Part shown: in pieces, positions 41,633-51,400 of the stretch
How positions within the stretch are numbered: the first letter of the stretch is position 1
Layout of the letters: the number at the start of each line of letters is the position of its first letter
DNA from: an uncultured Bacteroidia bacterium
GTDB lineage: Bacteria; Bacteroidota; Bacteroidia; Bacteroidales; ML635J-15
Direction: 5' to 3'
Length of the DNA stretch: 64,000 nucleotides
NCBI GenBank assembly: GCA_902776565.1
Contig: CACYQN010000004.1
Span: forward strand, 124,001-188,000
Notes under the pieces: generated by a model
What the model was told of the DNA's origin: nothing
What the model saw: the letters and a program-made list of their open reading frames with translations, nothing else
Databases searched by the model: none
Position numbers and translations under genes: made by a program

Positions 41633-44600
41633 TGAAAAGACTATTACTACTAGTCTCAATTTTAATGTTGAGCCTATTTGGGGTACTTAACGCCCAAACA
41701 ATTAATCCTGGCTACATCGATGGTCATCTGTACTTCAAGTTCAACGATGACTACGATTTCAGAATCAAGGTGAACGAAAACACATCGATTGACTTCGACC
41801 AGATGCCAGCAGAATTTACAGAAATGTTTGAACGCTACGGAGTTACTCTCATCACAAGACCTCTGTACGCATTCAACGATCCCAAGCTGGAAAGAATCAT
41901 CCGACTTGAATTTACAGATGCGCAGAACATCAGACTATTCATAAAGGAACTTGAAATGCTTGAGGATGTAGAGTATGCCGAAATGGTGCCATACTGTACA
42001 AGTAAAGTTACCTACAACGACCCCTACTACACATCCTCTACATATCAAGGGGTTATTCCAATAAACTACAAGTGGCATCTCGAAATGATAAATGCACCGC
42101 AGGCATGGGGCATACAGCAAGGTTCATCATCAATAAAAGTTGCAATTGTGGACAATGCCGTTTGGGGAAATCATCCTGACCTTCAGATTGCCACCTCGAA
42201 CCAGTGTTCTGTAGCAAATGGAACTGCCGTTCCTGGCAATTCGGCACCTCCGACATCTGTTTCACAATCGACACAATGCTCAGACTTGACCGGAAACAAC
42301 TGTCCTGTTTACGACTGGTCGCACGGAACTCACTGCGCTGGCCTTGTAGGAGCAATCAACAACAATGGCGTAGGCATAAGTTCTATAGGTGGTGGCGTCA
42401 CCCTTATTGGTGTTCGTGCAGGAAATAATGATGGTGAAATGTACTACAATATTAACGGTGTCGCATGGGCTGTTAATAATGGAGCAAAGGTTGTAAGTAT
42501 GTCGTATGGTAGCACACAGCAATCCACTTCAGAGCGCACAGCCTACCAATCATACTATGACAATGGGGTTATACTTGTTGCAGCAGCAGGAAACGAAGGC
42601 GACTCAGACAATAGCATCAATTATCCTGCTGGTTATTCCACTGTAATAAGCGTTGCTTCGGTAAATAGCGACGGAAAGCTTTCCGACTTCTCACAGCACG
42701 GAACTGGCAGAGCAGATGTTGCAGCTCCAGGTGGATTTCAAATATATAATTATAGTGGCACTGATTATGACATAGTTAATATCTTAAGTACAACATATTG
42801 TAAATCACAATATTTGCGTCTTTATGGATATGAAAACCCAGTAGCTAGCGGACAATACTACGACGGTATGCAGGGAACATCAATGGCTACACCTATCGTA
42901 GCTGGTCTTTGCGGACTTATGGCATCGGCATACCCCAACATCACACCTGCACAAGCTAAACAGTGCCTAATCTCAACTGGTACAGCATTGGCAAGCGGCT
43001 CAAATACAATCGACAACAATGTTTATGTAAACGCATACGCAGCAGTACAATGTGCTCAGTCGTATTCAAATTCATTGGTAGTAACTCCAACAAGCTTAAC
43101 ATTGCCAAGCACTGGCGGTAGTGAAACTGTTTCTGTTCGTGCAGGAACAGCTTCATCATCATGGACAGCATCATCCAATCAATCGTGGCTGAGCATCTCT
43201 CCTGCAACAGGTAGCGGCAGCGGTGCAACAACCAATATGACTGTTACTGCAAATTCTGCCAACGAAACTGGTTCGCCTCGTACTGCAACTGTTACCATAA
43301 CACACGGTTCATCAACAGCAACCGTAACCGTAACACAAAGCGACAACAGCGACCAGTGTGTAACAGCAAACGAGGAAATTATGGAAGACGATTCTTGTGG
43401 ATATAGAGGTTGGTGCTCTAATTTATATGCGACTCACTTTACAAAATTCGCACAAAAAATAAATGTAACAGGAAATTATACTCTTGACAAAATTACATTG
43501 TACGACATTTTGAACACTGCAACTTCAAATTCTGTAACCATAAAGGTATGGAGCGCAACTTCAGCAGGATTACCAGATTCAGAATTATATAGCCAGACAA
43601 TAAGCATGTCAACATTAAATAATGCTCTTTCGCAAGGACAACTAATTGGTGGTGCTACATGTTATTATGGCAATTATGAACATAATCTTTCTTCTCCAAT
43701 TACAGTTACAGGTCCATTTTTCGTAGGATGGGATGTAGCATCTGTTGGCGCTGCTGGCGATAATGATGTAAACGAAATAATCCTATCAAGCACATCCAAT
43801 GGATCCGTTATGACAAATTCATTATACACATATTATAGCAATGCTTGGAGATTAGTGTCATCAGTATTCCAGAATCCTCCAACAAATGTTGCTGCAGGAT
43901 TCCTTCCTCACATTTGTCCTACCGATGAACAACCTAGTAGTCTTTCTGTTTCTCCTTCATCTCTCAGTTACACTGCTGCAGGCGAAAGCAAGACTGTTAC
44001 CGTTACAAGCAATACATCGTGGACCGCAACCTCGTCGGCAAGCTGGCTGACAATAAGCCCAGCATCAGGTTCAAACAACGGAACAATAACTGCTGTTGCT
44101 GCAGCTAACACTTCATCATCACAGCGTACAGCTACTATCACAGTTTCGGGAAGTGGTATAACTCGCACAATTTCTGTAACTCAGGCAGGTGTAAGCTACA
44201 ACCTTACAGTTAATCCAACATCACTTAGCTACACTGCTAACGGTGAAACCAAAACTGTTACCGTTACAAGCAACACTTCGTGGACTGCAACATCATCAGC
44301 AAACTGGCTGACTGTTAGCCCAGCATCAGGTTCTAACAATGGCACAATCACCGCTGTTGCAGCTGCTAACACATCATCATCACAGCGTACAGCTACAATC
44401 ACAGTTTCTGGAAGTGGTATAACTCGCACAATTTCTGTAACTCAGGCGGGTGTAAGCTACAACCTTACAGTTAATCCAACATCACTCAGCTACACTGCTA
44501 ACGGTGAAACCAAAACTGTTACCGTTACAAGCAACACATCGTGGACAGCAACTTCGTCGGCAAGCTGGTTGACAGTAAGTCCTGCTTCTGGTTCAAACAA

Positions 44601-44985
44601 TGGCACAATCACCGCAGTTGCAGCAGCCAACACTTCAACTCAGCAGCGTACAGCCACCATTACCGTTTCGGGTTCTGGCATCACACGCACAATAAACGTG
44701 ACACAGGCAGGTGCTCCGACAGCAATCGACGAAGAAGTTGCAGAAGGCATCTCCGTTTATCCTAACCCGACAAGTGGAATGTTTACCGTTGGTTTAGGCT
44801 CAATTGAAGGCAAGGTTACCTGCCAGATTGTAAACGTTCGTGGTGCTGTCATCGAAACAAAGGACGTAAATGCAGCCGACGGTTCGGAAGTCATTTTCGA
44901 TACCAATGTTGCTGCAGGAGTTTACTTTGTTAGAATCATATCTGGCGACAGCGTTTGGACTGAGCGTGTTGTAATAGAGAAATAG
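41629..44985 (+). CDS. T9SS-exported S8 subtilisin-like protease with BACON domains
   Basis: The 1118-aa protein has a signal peptide, a fervidolysin-like prodomain (~22-130) and a subtilase domain with the full triad: Asp175 (VAIVDNAVWG), His232 (DWSHGTHCAG) and Ser418 (GTSMATPIVAGLCG). A BACON domain (485-575), an unassigned beta-rich region (580-770) and three tandem BACON domains of 87 residues (from ~768) follow. The gene ends with a T9SS sorting domain (ISVYPNPTSGMF...SIEGKVTCQIVN) almost the same as in the C10 protease. The last three BACON units are highly alike in DNA. BACON domains are thought to bind carbohydrate or mucin. Expected role: cleavage of host or dietary proteins at the cell surface, alongside the C10 enzyme. 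Confidence 0.94.
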   Translation: MMKRLLLLVSILMLSLFGVLNAQTINPGYIDGHLYFKFNDDYDFRIKVNENTSIDFDQMPAEFTEMFERYGVTLITRPLYAFNDPKLERIIRLEFTDAQNIRLFIKELEMLEDVEYAEMVPYCTSKVTYNDPYYTSSTYQGVIPINYKWHLEMINAPQAWGIQQGSSSIKVAIVDNAVWGNHPDLQIATSNQCSVANGTAVPGNSAPPTSVSQSTQCSDLTGNNCPVYDWSHGTHCAGLVGAINNNGVGISSIGGGVTLIGVRAGNNDGEMYYNINGVAWAVNNGAKVVSMSYGSTQQSTSERTAYQSYYDNGVILVAAAGNEGDSDNSINYPAGYSTVISVASVNSDGKLSDFSQHGTGRADVAAPGGFQIYNYSGTDYDIVNILSTTYCKSQYLRLYGYENPVASGQYYDGMQGTSMATPIVAGLCGLMASAYPNITPAQAKQCLISTGTALASGSNTIDNNVYVNAYAAVQCAQSYSNSLVVTPTSLTLPSTGGSETVSVRAGTASSSWTASSNQSWLSISPATGSGSGATTNMTVTANSANETGSPRTATVTITHGSSTATVTVTQSDNSDQCVTANEEIMEDDSCGYRGWCSNLYATHFTKFAQKINVTGNYTLDKITLYDILNTATSNSVTIKVWSATSAGLPDSELYSQTISMSTLNNALSQGQLIGGATCYYGNYEHNLSSPITVTGPFFVGWDVASVGAAGDNDVNEIILSSTSNGSVMTNSLYTYYSNAWRLVSSVFQNPPTNVAAGFLPHICPTDEQPSSLSVSPSSLSYTAAGESKTVTVTSNTSWTATSSASWLTISPASGSNNGTITAVAAANTSSSQRTATITVSGSGITRTISVTQAGVSYNLTVNPTSLSYTANGETKTVTVTSNTSWTATSSANWLTVSPASGSNNGTITAVAAANTSSSQRTATITVSGSGITRTISVTQAGVSYNLTVNPTSLSYTANGETKTVTVTSNTSWTATSSASWLTVSPASGSNNGTITAVAAANTSTQQRTATITVSGSGITRTINVTQAGAPTAIDEEVAEGISVYPNPTSGMFTVGLGSIEGKVTCQIVNVRGAVIETKDVNAADGSEVIFDTNVAAGVYFVRIISGDSVWTERVVIEK

Positions 44986-45006
44986 AGGGACGTAATAAAA
45001 TGATAA

Positions 45007-45031
45007 AGAGGCGATTTTCGCCTCTTTTTTT
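45007..45031 (+). terminator. Terminator after the subtilisin gene
   Basis: AGAGGCGA (45007-45014) pairs with TCGCCTCT (45018-45025), followed by Ts. Confidence 0.9.
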
Positions 45032-45053
45032 GTTATATCGGGTTCATACAATG

Positions 45054-45084
45054 AAAAAAGACACCCAATCGGATGTCTTTTTTT
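45054..45084 (-). terminator. Terminator of the tRNA-Cys transcript
   Basis: AAAAAAGACA and TGTCTTTTTTT frame a stem with CC/GG inside (45054-45084). On the minus strand it stands just past the tRNA 3' end; it is symmetrical enough to act in both directions. Confidence 0.8.
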
Positions 45085-45088
45085 GTTG

Positions 45089-45159
45089 AGGTACCTTGCA
45101 GAATCGAACTGCAGTACCCAGTTTTGCAGACTGGTGCCTCACCACTCGGCCAAGGTACC
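45089..45159 (-). tRNA. tRNA-Cys (GCA)
   Basis: A 71-nt cloverleaf: acceptor GGTACCT with AGGTACC (7 pairs), D arm GCC..GGC, anticodon stem CCAGT/ACTGG around CTGCAAA (anticodon GCA), T arm TGCAG TTCGATT CTGCA, and discriminator U73, the usual identity base for tRNA-Cys. The CCA end is not encoded. Confidence 0.96.
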
Positions 45160-45185
45160 TTAAGTGGGTGCAAAGGTAGTGCATT

Positions 45186-45374
45186 TTATTTACCCTGCAA
45201 AATTTTTTCCTTGTTTTTTAAAATTTTGGTCATACAATCCTCACAAAGGCAGTCGAAGTATTTGCCTCTCAGGTAGTTGGCAACATCTTCGGGAATGGTG
45301 ATGCGTGTACACCAGCAGTTTTCACTCTGCGAACATTCGAATGTCTTGTTGCATTCGGGACAAGTTTTCTGCAT
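45186..45374 (-). CDS. Small cysteine-rich CWC-family protein
   Basis: The 62-aa protein carries eight cysteines: CPECNKTFEC, then CWC, then CLCEDC. This matches the cysteine-rich CWC domain (PF14375-like), a probable metal-binding domain of unknown role. It ends 26 bases upstream of tRNA-Cys on the same strand, and no terminator lies between them, so one transcript probably carries both. That would pair a Cys-heavy protein with the tRNA it needs; whether this matters is unknown. Confidence 0.85.
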   Translation of the reverse strand: MQKTCPECNKTFECSQSENCWCTRITIPEDVANYLRGKYFDCLCEDCMTKILKNKEKILQGK

Positions 45375-45407
45375 AAAAATTTAGTTTAATATTATTCTTT
45401 AGGAGAT

Positions 45408-45476
45408 TCCGCATAGTCGAACATTACAACGCTCTCCGTTTCGTATCGCGTGTATGTTCTGACTTGTGGAATGACC
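45408..45476. repeat. Third copy of the AACGCTC..CCGTATCGCG dispersed element
   Basis: GGAGATTCCGCATAG (from 45402) is followed by AACGCTCTCCGTTTCGTATC (45428-45447) and GCGTGTA, matching 11964-11990. TGTGGAATGACC follows, like the CATTCCACAAAGC near 11855. Confidence 0.65.
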
Positions 45477-45485
45477 AGTGGATTC

Positions 45486-45515
45486 AAAAAAATAGGTTGC
45501 CAATCGGCAACCTAT
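45486..45515 (-). terminator. Terminator of the ferredoxin gene
   Basis: ATAGGTTGCC (45492-45501) pairs with GGCAACCTAT (45506-45515); on the minus strand a T-run follows. Confidence 0.9.
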
Positions 45516-45536
45516 CAATCTCTTTTCAGACTGCTA

Positions 45537-45704
45537 TTATTCCTCTGAAATTGCGCCTGTTGGGCATGCACCTGCACAAGTACCGCAAGAGATGCATTCG
45601 TTTGCGTCGATTACATAAGGAGTTCCTTCTTTGATAGCGCCTACTGGGCATTCGCCAGCGCAAGTACCGCAAGATACGCAGTCGTTACTGATTTTATAAG
45701 CCAT
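45537..45704 (-). CDS. Short 2x[4Fe-4S] ferredoxin, 55 aa
   Basis: The peptide MAYKISNDCVSCGTCAGECP (first 20 residues) continues to a second CISCGTCAGACP motif and ends TGAISEE. Each CxxCxxCxxxCP motif supplies ligands for two [4Fe-4S] clusters in the usual crossed manner of clostridial-type ferredoxins. It carries electrons between redox enzymes such as pyruvate:ferredoxin oxidoreductase in anaerobes. The gene is easy to miss because it is so short. It has its own promoter (TACCTTTG on the minus strand at 45749-45756) and terminator, so it is a single-gene unit. Confidence 0.95.
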   Translation of the reverse strand: MAYKISNDCVSCGTCAGECPVGAIKEGTPYVIDANECISCGTCAGACPTGAISEE

Positions 45705-45748
45705 TTCTTTAAAATTTAAATATTAATTAATACTGAAAATTTCGCTGG

Positions 45749-45756
45749 CAAAGGTA
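45749..45756 (-). promoter_or_regulatory. -7 box of the ferredoxin gene
   Basis: TACCTTTG on the minus strand, 44 bases before the ATG at 45704. Confidence 0.65.
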
Positions 45757-45830
45757 GTTATTTTTTTTCATCCGCGACAAAACATTTTCGCATATTATTC
45801 GTTATGGTTTTTGGATTCGGTTTTATGTTG

Positions 45831-45838
45831 TAATTTTG
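45831..45838 (+). promoter_or_regulatory. -7 box of the first flippase gene
   Basis: TAATTTTG; the in-frame TTG at 45836 lies inside it, so translation starts at ATG 45854. Confidence 0.65.
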
Positions 45839-45853
45839 CGCTCCATTACAAGG

Positions 45854-47314
45854 ATGAAGAGAAATTTTGTAATAAACTTATGCTTCCTTCTCTTCCTCAA
45901 TATCTTGGTAAAACCTTTCTGGATATTCGGGGTTGAGCGTTCGGTGCAGAACATTGTCGGCGCCGAGGAGTTCGGCATATATTTTTCACTGCTCAACTTC
46001 TCGCTGTTGCTCAACATCATCCTCGACATGGGCATTACAAACTTTAATAACCGCAACATTGCCCAGAACCGCAACCTGCTCGACAAAAGTCTTTCCAACC
46101 TGTTGGCACTCAGACTTGTACTGGCTGTGGTTTACATAGCAATATCGTTGATTATAGCTCTCTGTCTCGGCTACGAACTGCGCCAGATGAAAATACTTGG
46201 CATATTGGTTGTCAACCAGTTCCTGCAGTCGATGACGCTCTACCTGCGCTCCAATGTAAGCGGTATGCAGATGTTCAAGACCGACAGCATGCTCTCTGTG
46301 CTCGACCGTCTGCTGATGATAATTTTCTGTAGCATACTGGTCTGGGGACATGTTACCGACACACCTATAAAAATAGAATGGTTCGTTCTTACACAGACGG
46401 CCGCATATTTCATCACTGCTCTTGTGGCATTCCTTATCGTCTTCAGCAAGACAAAACACTTCCGCCTCAACTTCCAGATGAAATATTTCATCGCTTTCAT
46501 AAAGCAGAGTTTCCCGTATGCGTTGCTCATCCTTCTTATGGCGTTCTACAACCGCATCGATTCAGTTATGCTCGAGCGAATGCTTCCCGACGGCAAGGAA
46601 CAGGCAGGAATCTACGCACAGGCGTTCCGAATCTTGGAAGCCGCTTCGATGTTCGCCTACCTATTCTCGGTGTTGCTGCTGCCGATGTTTGCACGCATGA
46701 TAAAGCAGAAGCAGAATGTTGAAGGTCTATGCAAGACGGCTTTTGTGCTGATTTTTGTGCCGGCTATCGCCCTTATGAGCGTCTGCCTTTTCTTCAACCG
46801 CGAAATTATGGGACTTATGTACTTCGAGCATATCGAGACTAGTTCCATTGTGCTTGCAATACTTATGGTAGGCTTCGTCGGAATCTGCATAACCTACATT
46901 TTTGGCACTCTGCTGACCTCAAACGGCAGTCTTAAGTATTTGAACATTATGGCAGCCTGCGGAATGGTACTAAATATTGTACTGAATTTCATTCTTATAC
47001 CGCATTACGGCGTAATCGGTGCGGCAATTTCGAGTATGGTCACACAGCTTGCAACCGGACTTTGCCAGTACATCATAGCATTCCGCCTTTTCAAGTTCAA
47101 TTTCAACTTGAAGTTTACTATTGTAACGACGCTCTTTGTAATAATATCAGTTACAGTTAGTTATTTTGCAACAATGATTGACTACAACCGTTGGGTTGTG
47201 GTGTGCGGTGTTGCTGTGGTTTGCGTACTTGTGGCTGTTGCACTTCGCGTTCTCGACCTGCGTTCGGCATTGGGTATGTTAAAGGAAAGTCTGGCAAAAA
47301 AGAGAGAGCAGTAG
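45854..47314 (+). CDS. MOP-superfamily polysaccharide flippase (Wzx-like)
   Basis: The 486-aa protein has 12-14 predicted membrane helices and the polysaccharide-biosynthesis transporter pattern (FGVERSVQNIVGAEEFGIYF, FIKQSFPYALLILLMAFYNRIDSVML in parts, GVIGAAISSMVTQ). Such proteins move lipid-linked glycans or other amphiphiles across the inner membrane. The start is ATG 45854, since the earlier TTG is promoter sequence. It converges on a glycosyltransferase gene only 3 bases away, with no terminator seen between the two. Its substrate cannot be told. Confidence 0.88.
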   Translation: MKRNFVINLCFLLFLNILVKPFWIFGVERSVQNIVGAEEFGIYFSLLNFSLLLNIILDMGITNFNNRNIAQNRNLLDKSLSNLLALRLVLAVVYIAISLIIALCLGYELRQMKILGILVVNQFLQSMTLYLRSNVSGMQMFKTDSMLSVLDRLLMIIFCSILVWGHVTDTPIKIEWFVLTQTAAYFITALVAFLIVFSKTKHFRLNFQMKYFIAFIKQSFPYALLILLMAFYNRIDSVMLERMLPDGKEQAGIYAQAFRILEAASMFAYLFSVLLLPMFARMIKQKQNVEGLCKTAFVLIFVPAIALMSVCLFFNREIMGLMYFEHIETSSIVLAILMVGFVGICITYIFGTLLTSNGSLKYLNIMAACGMVLNIVLNFILIPHYGVIGAAISSMVTQLATGLCQYIIAFRLFKFNFNLKFTIVTTLFVIISVTVSYFATMIDYNRWVVVCGVAVVCVLVAVALRVLDLRSALGMLKESLAKKREQ

Positions 47315-47317
47315 AAA

Positions 47318-48343
47318 TTACTTTCCAAATATCTCCACCGAAGTTTTCTTTTTGCCCATAAAGTGTTTGAAAACAATACTTCCGCAGTACATTCCGGTGA
47401 TTTCCGATGAGGCTTTGCGCGTTACAGCTAACCTTTTCTGCTTCATTTTGCGCTTGTTCTTCAGAAATGCTCCGTAGGCACGGAAAACGGCATGGCATTC
47501 CTTGAAGTTGCCTTGGAAAATCATTCTAACTGCAGCGACAACATCGAGGAAGAAGCGCACAAAGAGCACCCAGCCGATTTCGTTGTCGGGCAGGTTTTTT
47601 ACAATAAGGTAAAGGTTGTTGCGGAAGTTTAGGAAGGTCTTGAACGGATTTGATTTTGGCAATGCGCCACCGCCGACATGATATATTTCCGATTTAGGTT
47701 CGCACACAACACGGTAGCCCGAATTTTGCACCCTCCAGCAAAGGTCAATTTCCTCCTGATGGGCAAAGAAATCATCATCGAAACCGCCAACCTCAAAGAA
47801 CAACTTGGCGCGTATGAACAATGCCGCACCGCTTATCCAAAGGCAGTCCTCGCGGGTGTCGTGCTGACCATTGTCGGTTTCAAGGCACTCAAACAATCTT
47901 CCTCGGCAAAAAGGATAGCCATACTTGTCGATGTAACCCCCAGCGGCACCAGCATATTCAAACTTATCGCGGTTGTTGTAGTCGATGAGCTTTGGTCCGC
48001 ACACGCCTATGGTGGGGTCGCTGTCCATAAGTTCCACAAGCGGCGCAATCCAGTCCTTGCCGACTTCGACATCGGAATTGAGCAACATAAAGTATTCGGC
48101 TTCAATTTCTTTCAATCCTCGATTGTAACCGCCAGCAAAACCATAATTCTTGTCGAGTTTTACAAGTTGTATCTGCGAAAAGTTTTCCGAAAGGAATTGT
48201 AGCGAGCCGTCGGTAGAACCGTTGTCGATAATGCAGATGCGGGCAAGGTCGGGATTGGTGTTCTCGACAAGCGTATGCAGAAACTGACGGAGAAATTTTT
48301 CACCGTTCCAGTTGAGTATTACGATTGCTGTACGAGCCGACAT
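47318..48343 (-). CDS. Family 2 glycosyltransferase
   Basis: The 341-aa GT-A protein has an N-terminal nucleotide-sugar site (AIVILNWNGEKFLRQFL, CIIDNGSTDGS), the metal-binding LLNSDVEVG and a later W-rich FFAHQEEIDLCWRVQNSGYR. It resembles rhamnosyl- or galactosyl-type GT2 enzymes of cell-surface glycans. The minus-strand -7 box TATCTTTG lies at 48365-48372, 22 bases before the ATG. A hydrophobic helix near EIGWVLFVRFFLDVVAAV may attach it to the membrane. Acceptor and donor are unknown. Confidence 0.9.
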   Translation of the reverse strand: MSARTAIVILNWNGEKFLRQFLHTLVENTNPDLARICIIDNGSTDGSLQFLSENFSQIQLVKLDKNYGFAGGYNRGLKEIEAEYFMLLNSDVEVGKDWIAPLVELMDSDPTIGVCGPKLIDYNNRDKFEYAGAAGGYIDKYGYPFCRGRLFECLETDNGQHDTREDCLWISGAALFIRAKLFFEVGGFDDDFFAHQEEIDLCWRVQNSGYRVVCEPKSEIYHVGGGALPKSNPFKTFLNFRNNLYLIVKNLPDNEIGWVLFVRFFLDVVAAVRMIFQGNFKECHAVFRAYGAFLKNKRKMKQKRLAVTRKASSEITGMYCGSIVFKHFMGKKKTSVEIFGK

Positions 48344-48420
48344 CTATCATTAAAATCAAAGCGCAAAGATAATAAATCTATCGGATTGTCACAGATACTT
48401 TATAATCCGACTTTATTTTA

Positions 48421-48452
48421 GTTTGCCAATTTAATCTAAATCCTTAATTTTG
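48421..48452 (+). promoter_or_regulatory. Promoter of the TPR-CHAT gene
   Basis: GTTTG at 48421-48425 and TAATTTTG at 48445-48452, 19 bases apart, 18 bases before the ATG at 48470. Confidence 0.75.
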
Positions 48453-48469
48453 CGGACACATAGAATTAT

Positions 48470-51400
48470 ATGGAAAAACTATTTCTTTCACTTGCAATCA
48501 TATTTTTATCACTAGGAAACCTTGTGGCACAGAACATAGATTCTCTATATAAGGTAGGGGTAAAATACTATAACTCAGGAGATTATAAATCAGCATTACC
48601 TGTTTTCAAAGAGGTGGCGGAACTTAAAAGGCAGCAAGTTGGCGAAACGCATCGCGACTATGCTGTGGCATTGTACAATGTAGGCACCATATACAAGGAA
48701 ATGGGCGACAACAAGAATTGCCTTGAATATTATCTGCTGGCAACCGAAACCTACAGGCTTGTTCTCGGCGAAAAGGACTATTCATACGCTTTGTCGCTTA
48801 ACAATACTGGTGCCGTATATAACGACCTCGGCGACAATGAAAACGCCCTGAAATTCTATAAGAAGGCTGCCGAAATCCAAAAGGAAATTATTGGTGAAAG
48901 CCATCCCGACTATGCTACTTCGCTCAGCAATATAGGCTATACATATAGTTTACAGGGAAGATACAAGGAATCGTTGGAATATTTCATAAGGGCAAACGAA
49001 ATTTTCAAGAGTTCGGCGGGAGAGAATAGCCCTACATACGCACTGTCGCTCAATAACTTAGGTTCGGCATACGAATATGTTGGCGATTATCAGCAGGCTA
49101 CCGAATGCTATATGCAGGCTTATAGGATTATTGCGAGCATAGGTGGCGAAAACAATCCCGATTTGGCATTCTCGTACAACAACATAGGTTCGCTGCTCGC
49201 AAAGATGGGCGAATACAACGAGGCACTGAATTATTACACAAAGGCTTTGGATTTGCAGGAGAAAACAATAGGTAATGATAGCCAGCAGTATGCAATATCG
49301 CTCAGCAACATAGGGTTTGCCTACAGCAATATGGACGATTACGAGAATGCGTTGAAATATTTCAATCGGTCGTTGGAAACTACAAAAGCTGTTTTGGGTG
49401 AGGATAACACCTCTTATGCCGTCACACTCAACAATATAGGCTCGGTTTATTCAAAGTCTGGCGACTATAATAAGGCTCTGGAGTACTATTTACAGGCAAA
49501 GGAAATCATAGAAAGGACAAGTGGCAAGTACGGTCACGACTATGCAACTACGCTCAACAATATCGGCGAACTTTACAAGTTTCTCGGTGACTATGGAACC
49601 GCTTTGCAATACTACTGCGAGGCATTGGAGATAAAGGAGCAGATTTATGGCAACCAACATCCCGAATATGCAACTACGGTAAAAAGCATTGCCGATGTCT
49701 TCTACATTTTCGGTGACTATAATTCTGCATTGAACAATTATACATACGCTTTGGTAATCAGAGGTGTTGCTCTCGGAACCGACACTCCTGCATACGCCGA
49801 ATCGCTTTTAGACATCGGTAAGGTTTATGATGAACTTGGTGACTATGGAATTGCACTTGAATTTTATAGGTCGGCAGCCGAAATACAAATGGAGAACCTT
49901 GGCAAAAAGCATAGCAGTTATGCGTTGACACTCAATAGGATGGGCATTGCGGCTTGCAACATTGGCGACTACGAGAAAGCATTGAAGTATTTGCGTGAAG
50001 CATTGGATATACAAAAGCTTGTGATTGGCGAGAATCATGCCGACTATGCTTCTACACTTAATAGTATCGGATTGGTTTACAGCGAACTAGGTGACAATGA
50101 AACCGCTCTGAAATATTACTTGCGTATTGCAGAAATCAAAAAATCGGTTTTTGGCGAGGAACATCTTGATTATGCGACTGCACTCAACAACATCGGAAGT
50201 GCGTATGCCAAGCTTAACGATAACGGAAATGCTCTGAAATACTTCATTCAGGCTGCTGGAATACAAAAGTCGTTGCTTGGCGAAAAAAGTCTTGACTATA
50301 CCATTTCCCTCAACAATATTGGCTTCGCCTACAGCGGATTGGGCGAAAACGAGAAGGCTAAGGAATCATACTCAGCTGCAGCCGAAATATGTCTGAAGAT
50401 GTTTGACGAAAAGCATCCGCAGTATGCCACTTCACTGAACAATCTAAGTCTTGCATATATGGATGGTGGTGACAAGGAGAAGGCTCTTGACTTCTGCCGT
50501 AAGGCTTTAGGAATTAGGGAGGATATATTTGGGAAGAATCATCCATCGTATAGTGCTTCGCTTTACAATATGGCTGGAATTTACAATCATTTCGGCGACT
50601 ATGCCGAGGCACTTGGCTTTTACAAGCAGGCGTCCAAATTGCAGAAGTCGAACATTGTCAGGAACTTTTCGTTTATGACGGCTCACGAACGTGAAACTTT
50701 CTGGAATACTAATTCAGAATATTGTCGCAAGCAACTCAATGTAGCCTATCGGTTGCCGTCCGACACTGCTGCGTCAAGGCTTTCGTACGATACCGAGCTT
50801 ATTACCAAGGGCTTGCTGTTGACTTCCGAAATTGAGTTTAACAGGCTCATTGCCGAAAGTGGTGATTCTGCCCTTGTTTCCGAATTCGACAATATGCGAA
50901 AACTGAGCCTTATGCTCAACATTGAACTTGAAAAGCCTGTTCTGGAGCGAATTGTCAACTGCGATTCGCTGAATGACGAAATCCAAAAGGCGGAAAGGCA
51001 TCTTGTAGAAAAGTGCAAGCCCTACGGCGATTTTACACGTTATGTCGCTATTGGATGGAAAGATGTCCGCAATGCCTTGAAAGGCAACGATGTAGCAATA
51101 GAATTTACAAGCTACAAAATATGTCCAGATTCAATAATGTATGCCGCCATTGTTCTTGCTAAGAATATGGAATCGCCTGTGTTTGTTCCTCTTTTCGAGC
51201 AAAAGGAGATGAACCGTCTTTTGCGCGGTGTTGCTCCAAAGGAAGTTACGCAGGACGAAAACGAGCGTGGTGCTACTTCTGTTTCGGCCAAAAGGCTGGG
51301 AATTTATGAATCTACAGGACTATACGACTTGCTATGGAAGCCTTTGGAAAGATACTTCCCCGAAAATCCGCGAATCTATTTTGCACCATCGGGAATGCTA

